NCBI RefSeq assembly: GCF_905397285.1
Contig: NZ_CAJPUX010000004.1
Span: 310,001-374,000, forward strand
Direction: 5' to 3'
DNA from: Cupriavidus plantarum
GTDB lineage: Bacteria; Pseudomonadota; Gammaproteobacteria; Burkholderiales; Burkholderiaceae
DNA: 64,000 nt
Shown in pieces: positions 1 to 8,604 of this stretch (positions are counted from its first letter, which is position 1; each line of letters opens with the position of its first letter). Under the pieces are notes generated by a model that was not told the origin of the DNA, made no database searches, and was given only the letters and a program-made list of their open reading frames with translations. The position numbers and the translations under genes were made by a program.

Positions 1-306
1 GCGCGCACGTATGCGGATAGCGTCTTTGTGACCGTGCTGTTCCGCCGGCAGGCCGCGGCCGTGCTCTACGGCCATATTCCGGGGACGGGCTCGACCGAGG
101 CCGAGGTCCTGATGCTGGTCAGCGCGCCGGAGAACGTACTGGACCCGAACCGCGATGGGGCCATCCGCGGCGCCGGGGCGGCCGCGCTCAACGCCTTCCT
201 CCAGGAAGCCGCCAGTCGTGGCATGACAGCAGTCCGTGTGCAGGCGATCTCAGGACCGGCCACCAAAGTGACAAAGGCGGGCTTTCGGCTCGACGACGAA
301 CTCTAG
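1..306 (+). CDS. C-terminal part of an unidentified protein (5' end outside window)
   Basis: The frame is open from the first base, so the gene starts upstream and only about 101 C-terminal residues are visible. I do not recognise the family with certainty. An alanine-rich helix followed by a strand and a GF near the end resembles the last elements of a GNAT acetyltransferase, but that is only an impression. A GTG at 28 could start a 92-residue protein, yet no ribosome binding site supports it. It ends about 60 bases before the export operon on the same strand. Confidence 0.45.
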   Translation, partial: ARTYADSVFVTVLFRRQAAAVLYGHIPGTGSTEAEVLMLVSAPENVLDPNRDGAIRGAGAAALNAFLQEAASRGMTAVRVQAISGPATKVTKAGFRLDDEL

Positions 307-365
307 GGCGGGGAACGGAAGCGCCGAGCGGCGGACGCTATACTTCCGGAGCGCCGCCCATCCGG

Positions 366-1625
366 GTGGCCGCGCGCCCGTCGGCGCCCCGCAACGGCAA
401 CAGGTTCCGGAAATTGGCTGATCAAGATCTATCGAAACTGAAAATCGACCGGCGCGCGCCAGCCGCGGTCCCGCGCCGCCGGCCCTGGTGGCGTTATGCC
501 GCGATCCTCGTGGTGCTGCTCGTGCTCGCGGGCATCGCCATGCGGCTGGCGGGTCCGCAGGCCGTTGAGACGGCGACCGTCACCACCGCGTATCCGACCC
601 AGAACTACACGCTGCTCAATGCCACCGGCTACGTTGTGCCGCAGCGGAAGGCCGCGGTCGCGTCCAAGGCGCAGGGTCGTCTCGAATGGCTTGGCGTGCT
701 CGAAGGCTCGCGCGTCAAGCGGGACGAGATCATCGCGCGGCTGGAGAGCCGCGACGTGGAGGCCTCGCTCGCGCAGGCCGCCGCCCAGGTGAAGGTCTCT
801 CGCGCCAACCTCGAACTGCAGCAGGCGGAACTACGCGATGCGGAGATCAGCCTGCGCCGGTCCCAGACGCTGCTCGAGCCCAAGGCGATCCCTCAGGCGC
901 AGTACGATTCCGATCTCGCGCGATACAACAAGGCCAAGGCCTCCGTCAGCAGCGCGGCGGCATCGATTGCCTCCGCCGAGGCCAATGCACGCGCCGCGCA
1001 GGTGGCCGTCGACCAGACCGTGATCCGCGCGCCGTTCGACGGCGTGGTGCTGACCAAGCAGGCCAACGTCGGCGACAACATCACGCCGTTCTCGCAGGCG
1101 TCCGATACCAAGGGCGCGGTGGTGACCCTCGCGGATATGGATACGCTCGAGGTCGAGGCGGACGTCGCCGAGTCAAACATCGCCCGGATCACGCTGAACC
1201 AGCCGTGCGAGTTGCTGCTCGATGCGCTGCCCGATACCCGCTTCGCGGGACAGGTGTCGCGCATCGTGCCGACCGTGGACAGGTCGAAGGCCACCGTGCT
1301 GGTCAAGGTGCGGTTCGTCGATCGCGATGCCCGTGTGCTGCCCGACATGAGCGCCAAGATCGCGTTCCTTTCCAAGGCCGCGCCCGCCGAGGACCGCAAA
1401 CCCGTGACTGCGGTGCAGCCCGCGGCCGTGGTTACGCGCGACGGCAAGCAGGTCGTGTTCGTGGTGCGTGACGGCAGGGTGGCCGAAGTGCCGGTCACCG
1501 CCGGCCCGAAGGTGGGCGACCTGGTGTCCGTGCAGGGCGTCAAGGCGGGCGACGTCGTGGTGCTGGCGCCCGGCGACAAGCTCAACGACGGCGCGAAGGT
1601 CAGCGTCGCCAGGAAGACGTCATGA
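366..1625 (+). CDS. HlyD/MacA-type periplasmic adaptor of an ABC export system
   Basis: Membrane-fusion protein that would link an inner-membrane ABC exporter to the outer membrane. The 419-residue product has a basic N-terminus, one membrane segment at about residues 44-62, a lipoyl-like half-motif around 95-120, an alanine/glutamine-rich coiled coil at about 120-215, the second lipoyl half (VIRAPFDGVV) and a beta-barrel region to the C-terminus. The GTG at 366 is the earliest start and gives a sensible cytoplasmic tail; a later start is possible. Its stop overlaps the ATPase start by ATGA, and two FtsX-type permeases follow, as in MacAB- and DevBCA-like exporters. The exported substrate cannot be told from sequence. 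Confidence 0.88.
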   Translation: MAARPSAPRNGNRFRKLADQDLSKLKIDRRAPAAVPRRRPWWRYAAILVVLLVLAGIAMRLAGPQAVETATVTTAYPTQNYTLLNATGYVVPQRKAAVASKAQGRLEWLGVLEGSRVKRDEIIARLESRDVEASLAQAAAQVKVSRANLELQQAELRDAEISLRRSQTLLEPKAIPQAQYDSDLARYNKAKASVSSAAASIASAEANARAAQVAVDQTVIRAPFDGVVLTKQANVGDNITPFSQASDTKGAVVTLADMDTLEVEADVAESNIARITLNQPCELLLDALPDTRFAGQVSRIVPTVDRSKATVLVKVRFVDRDARVLPDMSAKIAFLSKAAPAEDRKPVTAVQPAAVVTRDGKQVVFVVRDGRVAEVPVTAGPKVGDLVSVQGVKAGDVVVLAPGDKLNDGAKVSVARKTS

Positions 1626-2326
1626 GCACACCCGGCGCGGCCACCCCGCTCGTCGATATCCGCCACGTCGCCAAATCGTACCGGCGCGGCGCGCAGACGG
1701 TGCCGGTGTTGACCGATATCACGCTGGAGATCGCGGAGGGCGATTTCATCTCGCTGATGGGACCGTCGGGATCGGGCAAGAGCACGCTGCTGAATCTGAT
1801 CGCGGGCATCGATCGCCCCGACAGCGGCGAGCTGCTGGTAGCCGGCCTCGATATCTCGCAGCTGCCGGAGGCATCGCTCGCCGAATGGCGCGCCGGCCAT
1901 GTCGGCTTCATCTTCCAGTTCTACAACCTGATGCCCGTGCTCAATGCGTTCGAAAACGTCGAGCTGCCGCTGATGATGACGCGGCTGACGCGCGCGGAGC
2001 GCCGGGAACGCGTGGAGATGGTGCTGAGCATGGTGAATCTCGCGGACCGCATGGACCACTATCCGTCCGAACTGTCGGGCGGCCAGCAGCAGCGTGTGGC
2101 GATCGCGCGCGCGCTGATCACCGATCCGATGCTGATCGTCGCCGATGAGCCGACCGGCGATCTCGACCGCACGTCCGCCACCGAGATCCTCGCCATGATG
2201 CAGCGCCTCAATGGCGAACTCGGCAAGACCATCATCATGGTCACGCACGATGCGCACGCGGCCAATGCGGCGAAGTCCCTGGTGCATCTGGAAAAAGGTG
2301 AACTGAGCCGGGGTGAGCTCGGCTGA
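1622..2326 (+). CDS. ABC exporter ATP-binding protein (MacB/LolD type)
   Basis: Energises the export complex of this operon. In 234 residues it shows Walker [10 protein letters not shown] (47-55), a Q-loop at FIFQFYN (about 97-103), the signature LSGGQQQR (151-158), Walker [11 protein letters not shown] (171-180) and a switch histidine in MVTHD. Closest in character to the LolD/MacB ATPase group that works with four-TM FtsX permeases. It overlaps the adaptor gene by 4 bases and lies 7 bases before the first permease, so the genes are surely co-transcribed. Confidence 0.93.
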   Translation: MSTPGAATPLVDIRHVAKSYRRGAQTVPVLTDITLEIAEGDFISLMGPSGSGKSTLLNLIAGIDRPDSGELLVAGLDISQLPEASLAEWRAGHVGFIFQFYNLMPVLNAFENVELPLMMTRLTRAERRERVEMVLSMVNLADRMDHYPSELSGGQQQRVAIARALITDPMLIVADEPTGDLDRTSATEILAMMQRLNGELGKTIIMVTHDAHAANAAKSLVHLEKGELSRGELG

Positions 2327-2333
2327 GCCGCTT

Positions 2334-3488
2334 ATGTACGTACTCAAGCTGATCTCCCGCAACCTGCTGCGCCACAAGCTGCGCACGTCGCTGACGCTGC
2401 TCGGGCTGGTCATCGCGGTGCTGGCGTTCGGGCTGCTGCAGACGGTCGTGGACGCGTGGTACGCGGGGGCATCGGCCGCTTCCAATGCGCGGCTGATCAC
2501 GCGCAATGCGATATCGCTGGTGTTCCCGCTGCCCCTCAGCTACGAGAACCGCATCCGCGGCGTGGACGGCGTGACGCTGATCGCGCGATCGAGCTGGTTT
2601 GGCGGGACGTACCGCGAGCCGAAGAACTTCTTCGCGCAGTTCGCGGTCTCGGACAACTACCTCGATCTTTATCCCGAGTTCATCCTGCCGGATGCGCAGC
2701 GCACGGACTACAACCGCGATCGCAAGGGTGCACTCGTGGGGCGCCAGCTCGCGGACCAGTTCGGCTTCAAGGTCGGCGATGTGATCCCGATCAAGGGCAC
2801 GATTTATCCCGGCACGTGGGAGTTTATCGTGCGGGGCATTTTCGATGGGCGCGATGCCAGTACGATCACGCGCACGATGCTGTTCCATTGGGACTATCTC
2901 AACGAGACCGTGCGCAAGCGCGGCTCGCGGCAGGTCGATCAGGTCGGCGTGTTCGTACTCGGGGTGTCCGATCCCGACAACGCGGCGGGGATCTCGCGCA
3001 ATGTGGATGCGGTGTTCCGCAACTCGCTCGCCGAGACGCTGACCGAGACCGAACAGGCCTTCCAGCTGGGCTTCGTCGCGATGTCCAACCAGATCATCGC
3101 GGCCATCCGGCTCGTCTCCTATGTGGTCATCGTCATCATCATGGCGGTCATGGCCAATGCGATGGCGATGAGCGCGCGTGAGCGCACGGTGGAGTACGCC
3201 ACGCTCAAGGCTTTGGGTTTCGGTCCGGGCTTCCTAGCGCTGATCGTGTTCGGCGAGTCGATCCTCATGGGTCTGGTCGGCGGCGCCATCGGGATGCTCG
3301 CGACCCCGCCATTGGCGGCCGCGTTCAAGCAGGCCGTGGGCGGCGTGCTGCCCGTTTTCAATGTGTCGCGCGAGACGATGCAGATGCAGGCGCTGTGCGC
3401 GCTCGTGGTGGGCGTCGTCGCCGGTATCGTGCCCGCGATTCAGGCGGCGCGCGTGCGGATCGTCGAAGGCCTGCGGGCCATCGGCTGA
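2334..3488 (+). CDS. ABC exporter permease, FtsX family (first of two)
   Basis: Inner-membrane permease of about 384 residues in the FtsX/MacB_PCD class: one N-terminal membrane segment after the basic start MYVLKLISRNLLRHKLR, a large periplasmic domain, then three membrane segments in the last third (about 265-380) ending in the common PAIQAARVRIVEGLRAIG. I chose the ATG at 2334, 7 bases after the ATPase stop, over an in-frame GTG at 2313 that would overlap it, because homologues begin at this basic segment. With the next gene it would form a heterodimeric permease. Confidence 0.88.
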   Translation: MYVLKLISRNLLRHKLRTSLTLLGLVIAVLAFGLLQTVVDAWYAGASAASNARLITRNAISLVFPLPLSYENRIRGVDGVTLIARSSWFGGTYREPKNFFAQFAVSDNYLDLYPEFILPDAQRTDYNRDRKGALVGRQLADQFGFKVGDVIPIKGTIYPGTWEFIVRGIFDGRDASTITRTMLFHWDYLNETVRKRGSRQVDQVGVFVLGVSDPDNAAGISRNVDAVFRNSLAETLTETEQAFQLGFVAMSNQIIAAIRLVSYVVIVIIMAVMANAMAMSARERTVEYATLKALGFGPGFLALIVFGESILMGLVGGAIGMLATPPLAAAFKQAVGGVLPVFNVSRETMQMQALCALVVGVVAGIVPAIQAARVRIVEGLRAIG

Positions 3489-3504
3489 GGCGGAAGCGAC
3501 GGCC

Positions 3505-4671
3505 ATGGCGATTCTCCTTTCCTATATCGCGCGCAACCTCTGGGCGCGCAGGCTCACTACCGCGCTGACGGCGGGCGGGCTCGCGCTCGTGGTGTTCGTC
3601 TACGCCACGATGCTGATGCTCGATGCCGGCCTCAAGCAGACGCTCGTGACCACGGGCGAGCCCGACAACGTCGTCGTGATTCGCAAGGGCGCGGAGACCG
3701 AGATCCAGAGCGCGATCTACCGCGATCAGGCGAGCATCATGGAGATGCACCCCGCGGTCGCGCTTGGCGGTGACGGTCGGCCGATGTCGTCGAAGGAAGC
3801 GATCGTGCTGATCTCGCTGAACAAGATCGGCTCCGACAAGGCGTCGAACGTGGTGATTCGCGGAGTGTCGCCGCGGGGCCTCGAACTCCGTCCGCAGATC
3901 CGGCTCGTGGCGGGCAGGATGTTCCGGCCGGGCTCGTCCGAGATCGTCGTCGGCAGCGGCATCGCGAAGGGCTTCAGCGGCATGCAGATCGGCGAACATC
4001 TGCATTTCGCCCAGCGGGACTGGACCGTGGTCGGCCATTTCGATGCCGGCGGCAGCGGGTTCGATTCCGAGATCTGGGGCGACGTCGATCAGCTCATGCA
4101 GTCGTTCCGGCGCACGAACTACTCCGCGATGATCGTGCGGCTGGCGCGCAGCGACCAGTTCGAGACGTTTCGCAAGGACGTCGACGTCGATCCGCGGCTA
4201 GCCAACGAAGCCAAGCGCGAGCAGACGTTCTACAGCGACCAGTCGCGGGCGCTGTCCACGTTCATCAATATCCTGGGGGTGACGCTCACCACGATCTTCT
4301 CGATCGCCGCGATGATCGGCGCGATGATTACGATGTACGCATCGGTGGCCAACCGGGTGGCGGAGATCGGCACGCTGCGGGCCCTTGGCTTCAAGCGCGC
4401 CAACGTGCTGGTCGCTTTCCTGCTCGAAGCCATTCTCCTCGGCCTCGTTGGCGGCATCGCGGGGCTGATGGGGGCCGCGCTGATGCAGTTCGCCTCGTTC
4501 TCGACCACCAACTTCCAGACCTTCGCCGACCTGTCGTTCCGCTTCCTGCTGACCCCGTCGGTCGTCATCCGCACGCTGATCTTCTCGATGGCCATGGGCC
4601 TGATCGGCGGCCTCCTACCCGCCCTGCGCGCCGCCCGCATGAACATCGTGGACGCCCTGCGCGCCCGCTGA
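3505..4671 (+). CDS. ABC exporter permease, FtsX family (second of two)
   Basis: A 388-residue FtsX-type permease with the same plan as its upstream neighbour: basic N-terminus MAILLSYIARNLWARRL, one membrane segment, a long periplasmic domain, and three C-terminal membrane segments ending in PALRAARMNIVDALRAR. The open frame extends upstream into the previous gene, but the ATG at 3505, 16 bases after that gene's stop, gives the expected start. Two different permeases with one ATPase suggest a heterodimer, unlike the fused MacB. It is the last gene of the operon; two stem-loops follow. Confidence 0.88.
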   Translation: MAILLSYIARNLWARRLTTALTAGGLALVVFVYATMLMLDAGLKQTLVTTGEPDNVVVIRKGAETEIQSAIYRDQASIMEMHPAVALGGDGRPMSSKEAIVLISLNKIGSDKASNVVIRGVSPRGLELRPQIRLVAGRMFRPGSSEIVVGSGIAKGFSGMQIGEHLHFAQRDWTVVGHFDAGGSGFDSEIWGDVDQLMQSFRRTNYSAMIVRLARSDQFETFRKDVDVDPRLANEAKREQTFYSDQSRALSTFINILGVTLTTIFSIAAMIGAMITMYASVANRVAEIGTLRALGFKRANVLVAFLLEAILLGLVGGIAGLMGAALMQFASFSTTNFQTFADLSFRFLLTPSVVIRTLIFSMAMGLIGGLLPALRAARMNIVDALRAR

Positions 4672-4776
4672 AGTCGTAACTCTCCGAGATCACGCCGGAT
4701 CCGTGTGTCACGTTATATCGTCGTCCCGCTACCGACTGTAGATGCCTCGCAACCGGTTGCTCCGGTGGAAGACTGC

Positions 4777-4833
4777 CCGGTGTCGTGACACCGGACGGAG
4801 GCTTCATGGGCGCGGCGACCTTTCGCCGCGCCC
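4777..4833 (+). terminator. Two stem-loops behind the ABC export operon
   Basis: The first is a perfect palindrome, CCGGTGTC-GT-GACACCGG (4777-4794). The second is an 11-bp stem GGGCGCGGCGA/TCGCCGCGCCC with a CCTT tetraloop (4808-4833). No proper T-run follows either, so they may be a weak terminator, an mRNA 3' end structure, or leader structures of the gene at 4961. The rest of 4672-4960 holds nothing else I can name. Confidence 0.45.
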
Positions 4834-4960
4834 TTCGGCCTTGATGCTCCCCGTTCAACGCGGGCTTTCCGCCTCGGCGTTTGTCGAATGCTGCAGGAAA
4901 ATCGTTGCGCCGGTCATCACCCGAGCGGATGATGCGGAAAAACCACGACAACGACACAGG

Positions 4961-5611
4961 ATGACAATGACATTCAAGCACGCTCTCATGGCCGCCTCGC
5001 TGGCGGCGCTGGTTGGCAATGCCTCGGCCGCCGACGACCGGATGCCACCGATTCCGGCGGACAAACTGTCCGATGCGCAGAAGAAATCGATCGAACTGCT
5101 GTCGGAAGGCACGCCCGCTGGCGGTGCGCCGCGGAATATTGGCGCGGGGCCGTGGGTGCCGTTGCTGCGCAGTCCCGAGTTGCTGAACCGGCTTCAGCGG
5201 ATGGGATCCTACCTTCGCTATGAGAGTGCACTCGATGCGCGTCTCAGCGAGTTCGTGATCCTGCTGACCGCACGTGACTGGAGCAATCAGTACGAGTGGC
5301 TGGCCCACCAGAAGCTGGCCGTGAAGGCGGGCGTCGCGCCGGCGGTAACGCAGGCCATTGCCGAGGGACGGCGGCCCACGGGCATGAGCCCGGACGAGGA
5401 GATGGTCTACGACTTCATCGACGAGCTGCTGCGGAACCGCAGCGTCAGCGATCCGACGTATGCGCGAGTGAAGGATCGCTTCGGCGAGCGAGGCGTCATC
5501 GACCTGATTGCGATCAACGGTTACTACAGCATGCTCGCCGCCGTGCTCAACGTGGCGCAGACGCCGTTACCGGGCGGCGCGCCGCAGCAGATTCCAACCC
5601 TGCCGAGATAA
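4961..5611 (+). CDS. Secreted carboxymuconolactone decarboxylase-like (AhpD-fold) protein
   Basis: A 216-residue protein with a signal peptide (MTMTFKHALMAASLAALVG, cleavage near ASA-AD) and an all-helical CMD/AhpD-like domain: '..LRYESALDARLSEFVILLTARDWSNQYEW' followed by helices and '..GVIDLIAINGYYSMLAAVLN'. The usual CxxC redox pair of AhpD is absent; the motif carries E and H (EWLAHQ) as in gamma-carboxymuconolactone decarboxylase-like members. The ATG at 4961 is chosen because it starts the signal peptide; longer in-frame starts would place it internally. Substrate unknown. It stands alone between the export operon and a convergent peptidase gene. Confidence 0.8.
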   Translation: MTMTFKHALMAASLAALVGNASAADDRMPPIPADKLSDAQKKSIELLSEGTPAGGAPRNIGAGPWVPLLRSPELLNRLQRMGSYLRYESALDARLSEFVILLTARDWSNQYEWLAHQKLAVKAGVAPAVTQAIAEGRRPTGMSPDEEMVYDFIDELLRNRSVSDPTYARVKDRFGERGVIDLIAINGYYSMLAAVLNVAQTPLPGGAPQQIPTLPR

Positions 5612-5628
5612 TCAGCGAGAGAAGCCGA

Positions 5629-5648
5629 GGCCCCGCTGCCGCGGGGCC
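5629..5648. terminator. GC-rich hairpin between convergent genes
   Basis: Perfect 8-bp stem GGCCCCGC/GCGGGGCC with loop TGCC, 17 bases after the upstream stop. No T-run on either strand, so it is at best a weak bidirectional terminator. It is followed by three imperfect copies of CAACGCGAAAC-like sequence (5657-5705). Confidence 0.4.
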
Positions 5649-5696
5649 CCCGCCACTTCAACGCGGAACATCAACGCGAAACCTCAACGCTAAACA

Positions 5697-7067
5697 TCAA
5701 CGCGCGCGCTTCGGCAGCACCGGCGGCACGACACCGTCCACGCCCACGAGGCCCAGCACGGTCGTCATCGCGAGCTGCGCGCCCTCCCATGCATTGGCCG
5801 GATCGAACCACTCGTCACGCGAGTGCGAGCCACCGGACTTGCCGCCGCTGCCAAGAATCACGGCGGGAATGCCAAGCGACATCGGCACGTTCGCATCCGT
5901 GCTGCCGCCGCGCAGCGACGGCTTCTCCTTGCCGTGGCCCTGAATCACGCGCACGGCGGACTGCACGATCACGGCATCGGTCGCGGTCTGGCCGGCCGGG
6001 CGGTCTCCGATGAGTTTCTTCTCGAAGGTGATCTGTTTCGCAGCCTCCGGCGACCAGCGCTTGTTCTCCTCGTTCACCCCCGCCTCGATCGCCGCCATGA
6101 TCTGCTTCTCCGTTTCGAGCAGCGCAGGCGTGCCGTTCGAGCGGATATCGATCGCCATCCGCGCATCGCCGGCAATCGCGTTGACCGACGTACCGCCACC
6201 GACGGTACCGACCGTGAACGTCGTCTTGGGATCGGTCGGTGTGCGCACGTCGCTGATCTTGCCGATTGCCCGGCCCATCGCGTGAATCGCGCTGGGCAGG
6301 CCGAAGGCGCCAAAGCTGTGGCCACCGGGTCCGCGGAAGGTGATTTCGTAACGATGGCTGCCCGTCCCCTGCGTCAGCACGCTGCCGCCGGTGCCCGGCT
6401 CCAGACCGACCATGCCATCGATGTCGGGATGATCGCGGAACAGCGCCTTCATGCCGCGCAGATTGCCCAGTTCCTCTTCGCCAACGTTGCCCACGAACAC
6501 GATATCGCCGACTGTCCGCACCTTGTTGTCGTTCAGCACCTTGATCATGGACAGCAGCACGGCCAGCCCACGCGTGTCGTCGGCAATGCCGGGCGCGTAC
6601 AACTTGCCGTCGCGCTCCTTGACGGTCACGTCGGTCCCCTCGGGAAACACGGTGTCGAGGTGCGCGGACACGACGATGCGCGGGCCATTGCCCGTGCCCT
6701 TGCGGATGCCGATCGCATTGCCCTCGCTGTCCATATGCGCATCGGTCAGGCCCAATGCCTTGAGGCGCCCCAGAAAATACTCCGCGCGCTGCTTCTCCTT
6801 GAACGGCGGCGACGGAATCTGCGTCATCGTCTTCAACTCGGCAAGCGTGCGCGCATCGTCGGCCTGGATATCCGCGAGCACCTTCTTCACGATCGGGGCG
6901 CTTTCGAGCTTCGTGTAGGCGCCGTCGACCGCCGGCGACACGGGGCCGACGGGAAAGGTCTGCGCAACCGAAGCCTGGCTCGCGAGCACGAGCACCGCGA
7001 CGCAGGGCGCGGCAACCATGGACGAACGGACCAACTGCAAGGCGTTGAAGCGATTTCGATGGGTCAT
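5697..7067 (-). CDS. Exported M20-family metallopeptidase
   Basis: A 456-residue zinc-dependent exopeptidase of the M20 (PepT/ArgE/CPG2) clan. It has a signal peptide (to about residue 35, ASVAQT), then the metal motifs SAHLDTVF (H136, D138), GIADDTRGLA (bridging D163), GEEE (catalytic/metal E197-E199), GLEPGTG (metal E/D) and a C-terminal metal histidine in GGSHSRDEWF. The central GPGGHSFGAFG belongs to the dimerisation domain. Expected to act in the periplasm on small peptides or acylated amino acids. It is transcribed toward the hairpin at 5629 and appears monocistronic. Confidence 0.88.
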   Translation of the reverse strand: MTHRNRFNALQLVRSSMVAAPCVAVLVLASQASVAQTFPVGPVSPAVDGAYTKLESAPIVKKVLADIQADDARTLAELKTMTQIPSPPFKEKQRAEYFLGRLKALGLTDAHMDSEGNAIGIRKGTGNGPRIVVSAHLDTVFPEGTDVTVKERDGKLYAPGIADDTRGLAVLLSMIKVLNDNKVRTVGDIVFVGNVGEEELGNLRGMKALFRDHPDIDGMVGLEPGTGGSVLTQGTGSHRYEITFRGPGGHSFGAFGLPSAIHAMGRAIGKISDVRTPTDPKTTFTVGTVGGGTSVNAIAGDARMAIDIRSNGTPALLETEKQIMAAIEAGVNEENKRWSPEAAKQITFEKKLIGDRPAGQTATDAVIVQSAVRVIQGHGKEKPSLRGGSTDANVPMSLGIPAVILGSGGKSGGSHSRDEWFDPANAWEGAQLAMTTVLGLVGVDGVVPPVLPKRAR

Positions 7068-7300
7068 GGGGGCGCTATGTCATGTGGGTAAGACATTAGA
7101 TTCTGCCAGCACATTCCCCTCGCGGCGACCATGGGGGCGACCACGGCGACGACCTGTCTCGCCACGGCAACGCCCGCCCCCGCCGCATGCGCGGCGCGTA
7201 TGGCTGCATCGCACAACGGTCATGGCAGGCCCGCCCTACTGGCGCCACACTGGAATCGGTCACGGAACCCAGTGGCCGAACACGCGCACCGGAGCCCCTC

Positions 7301-7594
7301 ATGTACACGATCCTCGTCGATCGATCCTGCCTCGCCCTCCAGCTCCGCCCGGGCGATATCGTGCGTTGCCGACAGGGCGCCCTGTGGCTGACGGCGGAGA
7401 CGCGCGAGCGCTGCAATGACGACGTCGTGCTCGCGCAAGGCGACTGCTATCGGGTCACGGCGCGCGGCAGCTACTTCATCAGCGCGCCAGGCGGGGAACC
7501 CGCGCTCTGTGCGATCGACGCCTCGTTGCGGATCCAGTCGGCGACCCGGCGCACATCCTCGCGCGGGTGGTCGCTCGCATGGATCAGCCAATAG
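7301..7594 (+). CDS. DUF2917 domain protein
   Basis: A 97-residue protein with a cupin-like strand pattern (LRPGDIVRCRQGALWLTAE.., DVVLAQGDCYRVTARGSYFISA) typical of the small DUF2917 family common in Burkholderiales; function unknown. The ATG at 7301 begins right at the domain; the frame extends upstream without a plausible start. Its last 124 bases overlap the 3' end of the convergent LysR gene, so its C-terminal third is antisense to LysR codons and may be poorly constrained. Confidence 0.6.
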   Translation: MYTILVDRSCLALQLRPGDIVRCRQGALWLTAETRERCNDDVVLAQGDCYRVTARGSYFISAPGGEPALCAIDASLRIQSATRRTSSRGWSLAWISQ

Positions 7595-8409
7595 GCATTG
7601 GGACTCGGCACCCTGTCCGCGAGACCGGGCACGCGCACGAGTTGTCCTCCTTCGATCAGCGGCTGGATCAGCTGCAGCCGCCCGAGCGCGACACCCTGCC
7701 CCGCCAACGCCGCGTGGATGGTCTGGTCATAGAGGTTGAACCGCAGGATGCCTCGCTTGCTGGCCTGACGGTAGCCGCGCTGGTTGAGCCAGCTGCGCCA
7801 CTGCAGCCATGGCCGCGGATCGTCGAAGTCGAGCAGCGGATAACGCGCGAGCGCATCGATATCGGACACCGCCTCCACGCCCAGCGATGGATGCGCGACC
7901 GGCGCGATCGTTTCCCCGAACAGCCGCAGCGCCCCCTCCGGCGCCACCGCCGCGCGGCAGTAGCGGATCGCGAGGTCTATGCCGTCGGCGCGCAGCTCGC
8001 TGATCTGATTGCTGGCGGAGAGCCGCACATCGAGATGGGGATACCGGCGCTGCAACGTGTTGAGCCGCGGCAGCAGCCACAGGCCGGACACGCCGATACT
8101 TGCCGTGATCGTGACCGGCTGGTGCGCTTCGCCGCGACGGATCTCGGCGGCCACGTCCTGCAACTGCTGCATGGCGGCATCGGCCGTCCGAAACAGCCGC
8201 TCGCCTTCGGGCGTGAACGCCACGCCGCGATGCTGCCGGACAAACAGTTGCACACCCAGCTGGTCCTCGAGCGCCCGAATCTGCCGGCTGACCGCGGACT
8301 GCGTGAGGCATAGATCGTCCGCGGCCTGCGTGACGCTCATGCGCCGGCCCACGGCCACGAAACCCTTGAGCAGATCCAGCGGAAACAGTCTCGCCAGCGC
8401 CACAGACAT
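7471..8409 (-). CDS. LysR-family regulator (GcvA-like)
   Basis: A 312-residue transcription factor. The N-terminal helix-turn-helix is at about residues 8-67 (SVTQAADDLCLTQSAVSRQIRALEDQLGVQLF), followed by the effector domain with a GcvA/AmpR-like layout (ISELRADGIDLAIRY) and a C-terminus DHPREDVRRVADWIRNEA typical of that group. It is divergent from the MFS gene at 8605 (195 bases apart), which it probably controls. Confidence 0.88.
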   Translation of the reverse strand: MSVALARLFPLDLLKGFVAVGRRMSVTQAADDLCLTQSAVSRQIRALEDQLGVQLFVRQHRGVAFTPEGERLFRTADAAMQQLQDVAAEIRRGEAHQPVTITASIGVSGLWLLPRLNTLQRRYPHLDVRLSASNQISELRADGIDLAIRYCRAAVAPEGALRLFGETIAPVAHPSLGVEAVSDIDALARYPLLDFDDPRPWLQWRSWLNQRGYRQASKRGILRFNLYDQTIHAALAGQGVALGRLQLIQPLIEGGQLVRVPGLADRVPSPNAYWLIHASDHPREDVRRVADWIRNEASIAQSAGSPPGALMK

Positions 8410-8604
8410 GCGTTTGCCTCATGCGTGAAAGCAGAATGGCGCCATTACAGCACGAGTCGGCCCGGCATGCGAGCCACCACACCGGACTTCGAGGCCATCT
8501 TGCCATGCGCGCCGGGAATGCCAAACGGCCTCAGATATCGTTTGCGCCCGGCCGCGCGATCGGCTGAAATCAGGGCATCTCAACGCCGAGCGCGCGGATA
8601 CGCC

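Noticed and set aside
893-2506. Long minus-strand open frame of 537 codons opposite the adaptor and ATPase genes
   Set aside because: Composition is that of a high-GC antisense shadow (Arg/Ala/His-rich, no domain), while the plus strand has clear Walker and adaptor motifs and coupled starts.
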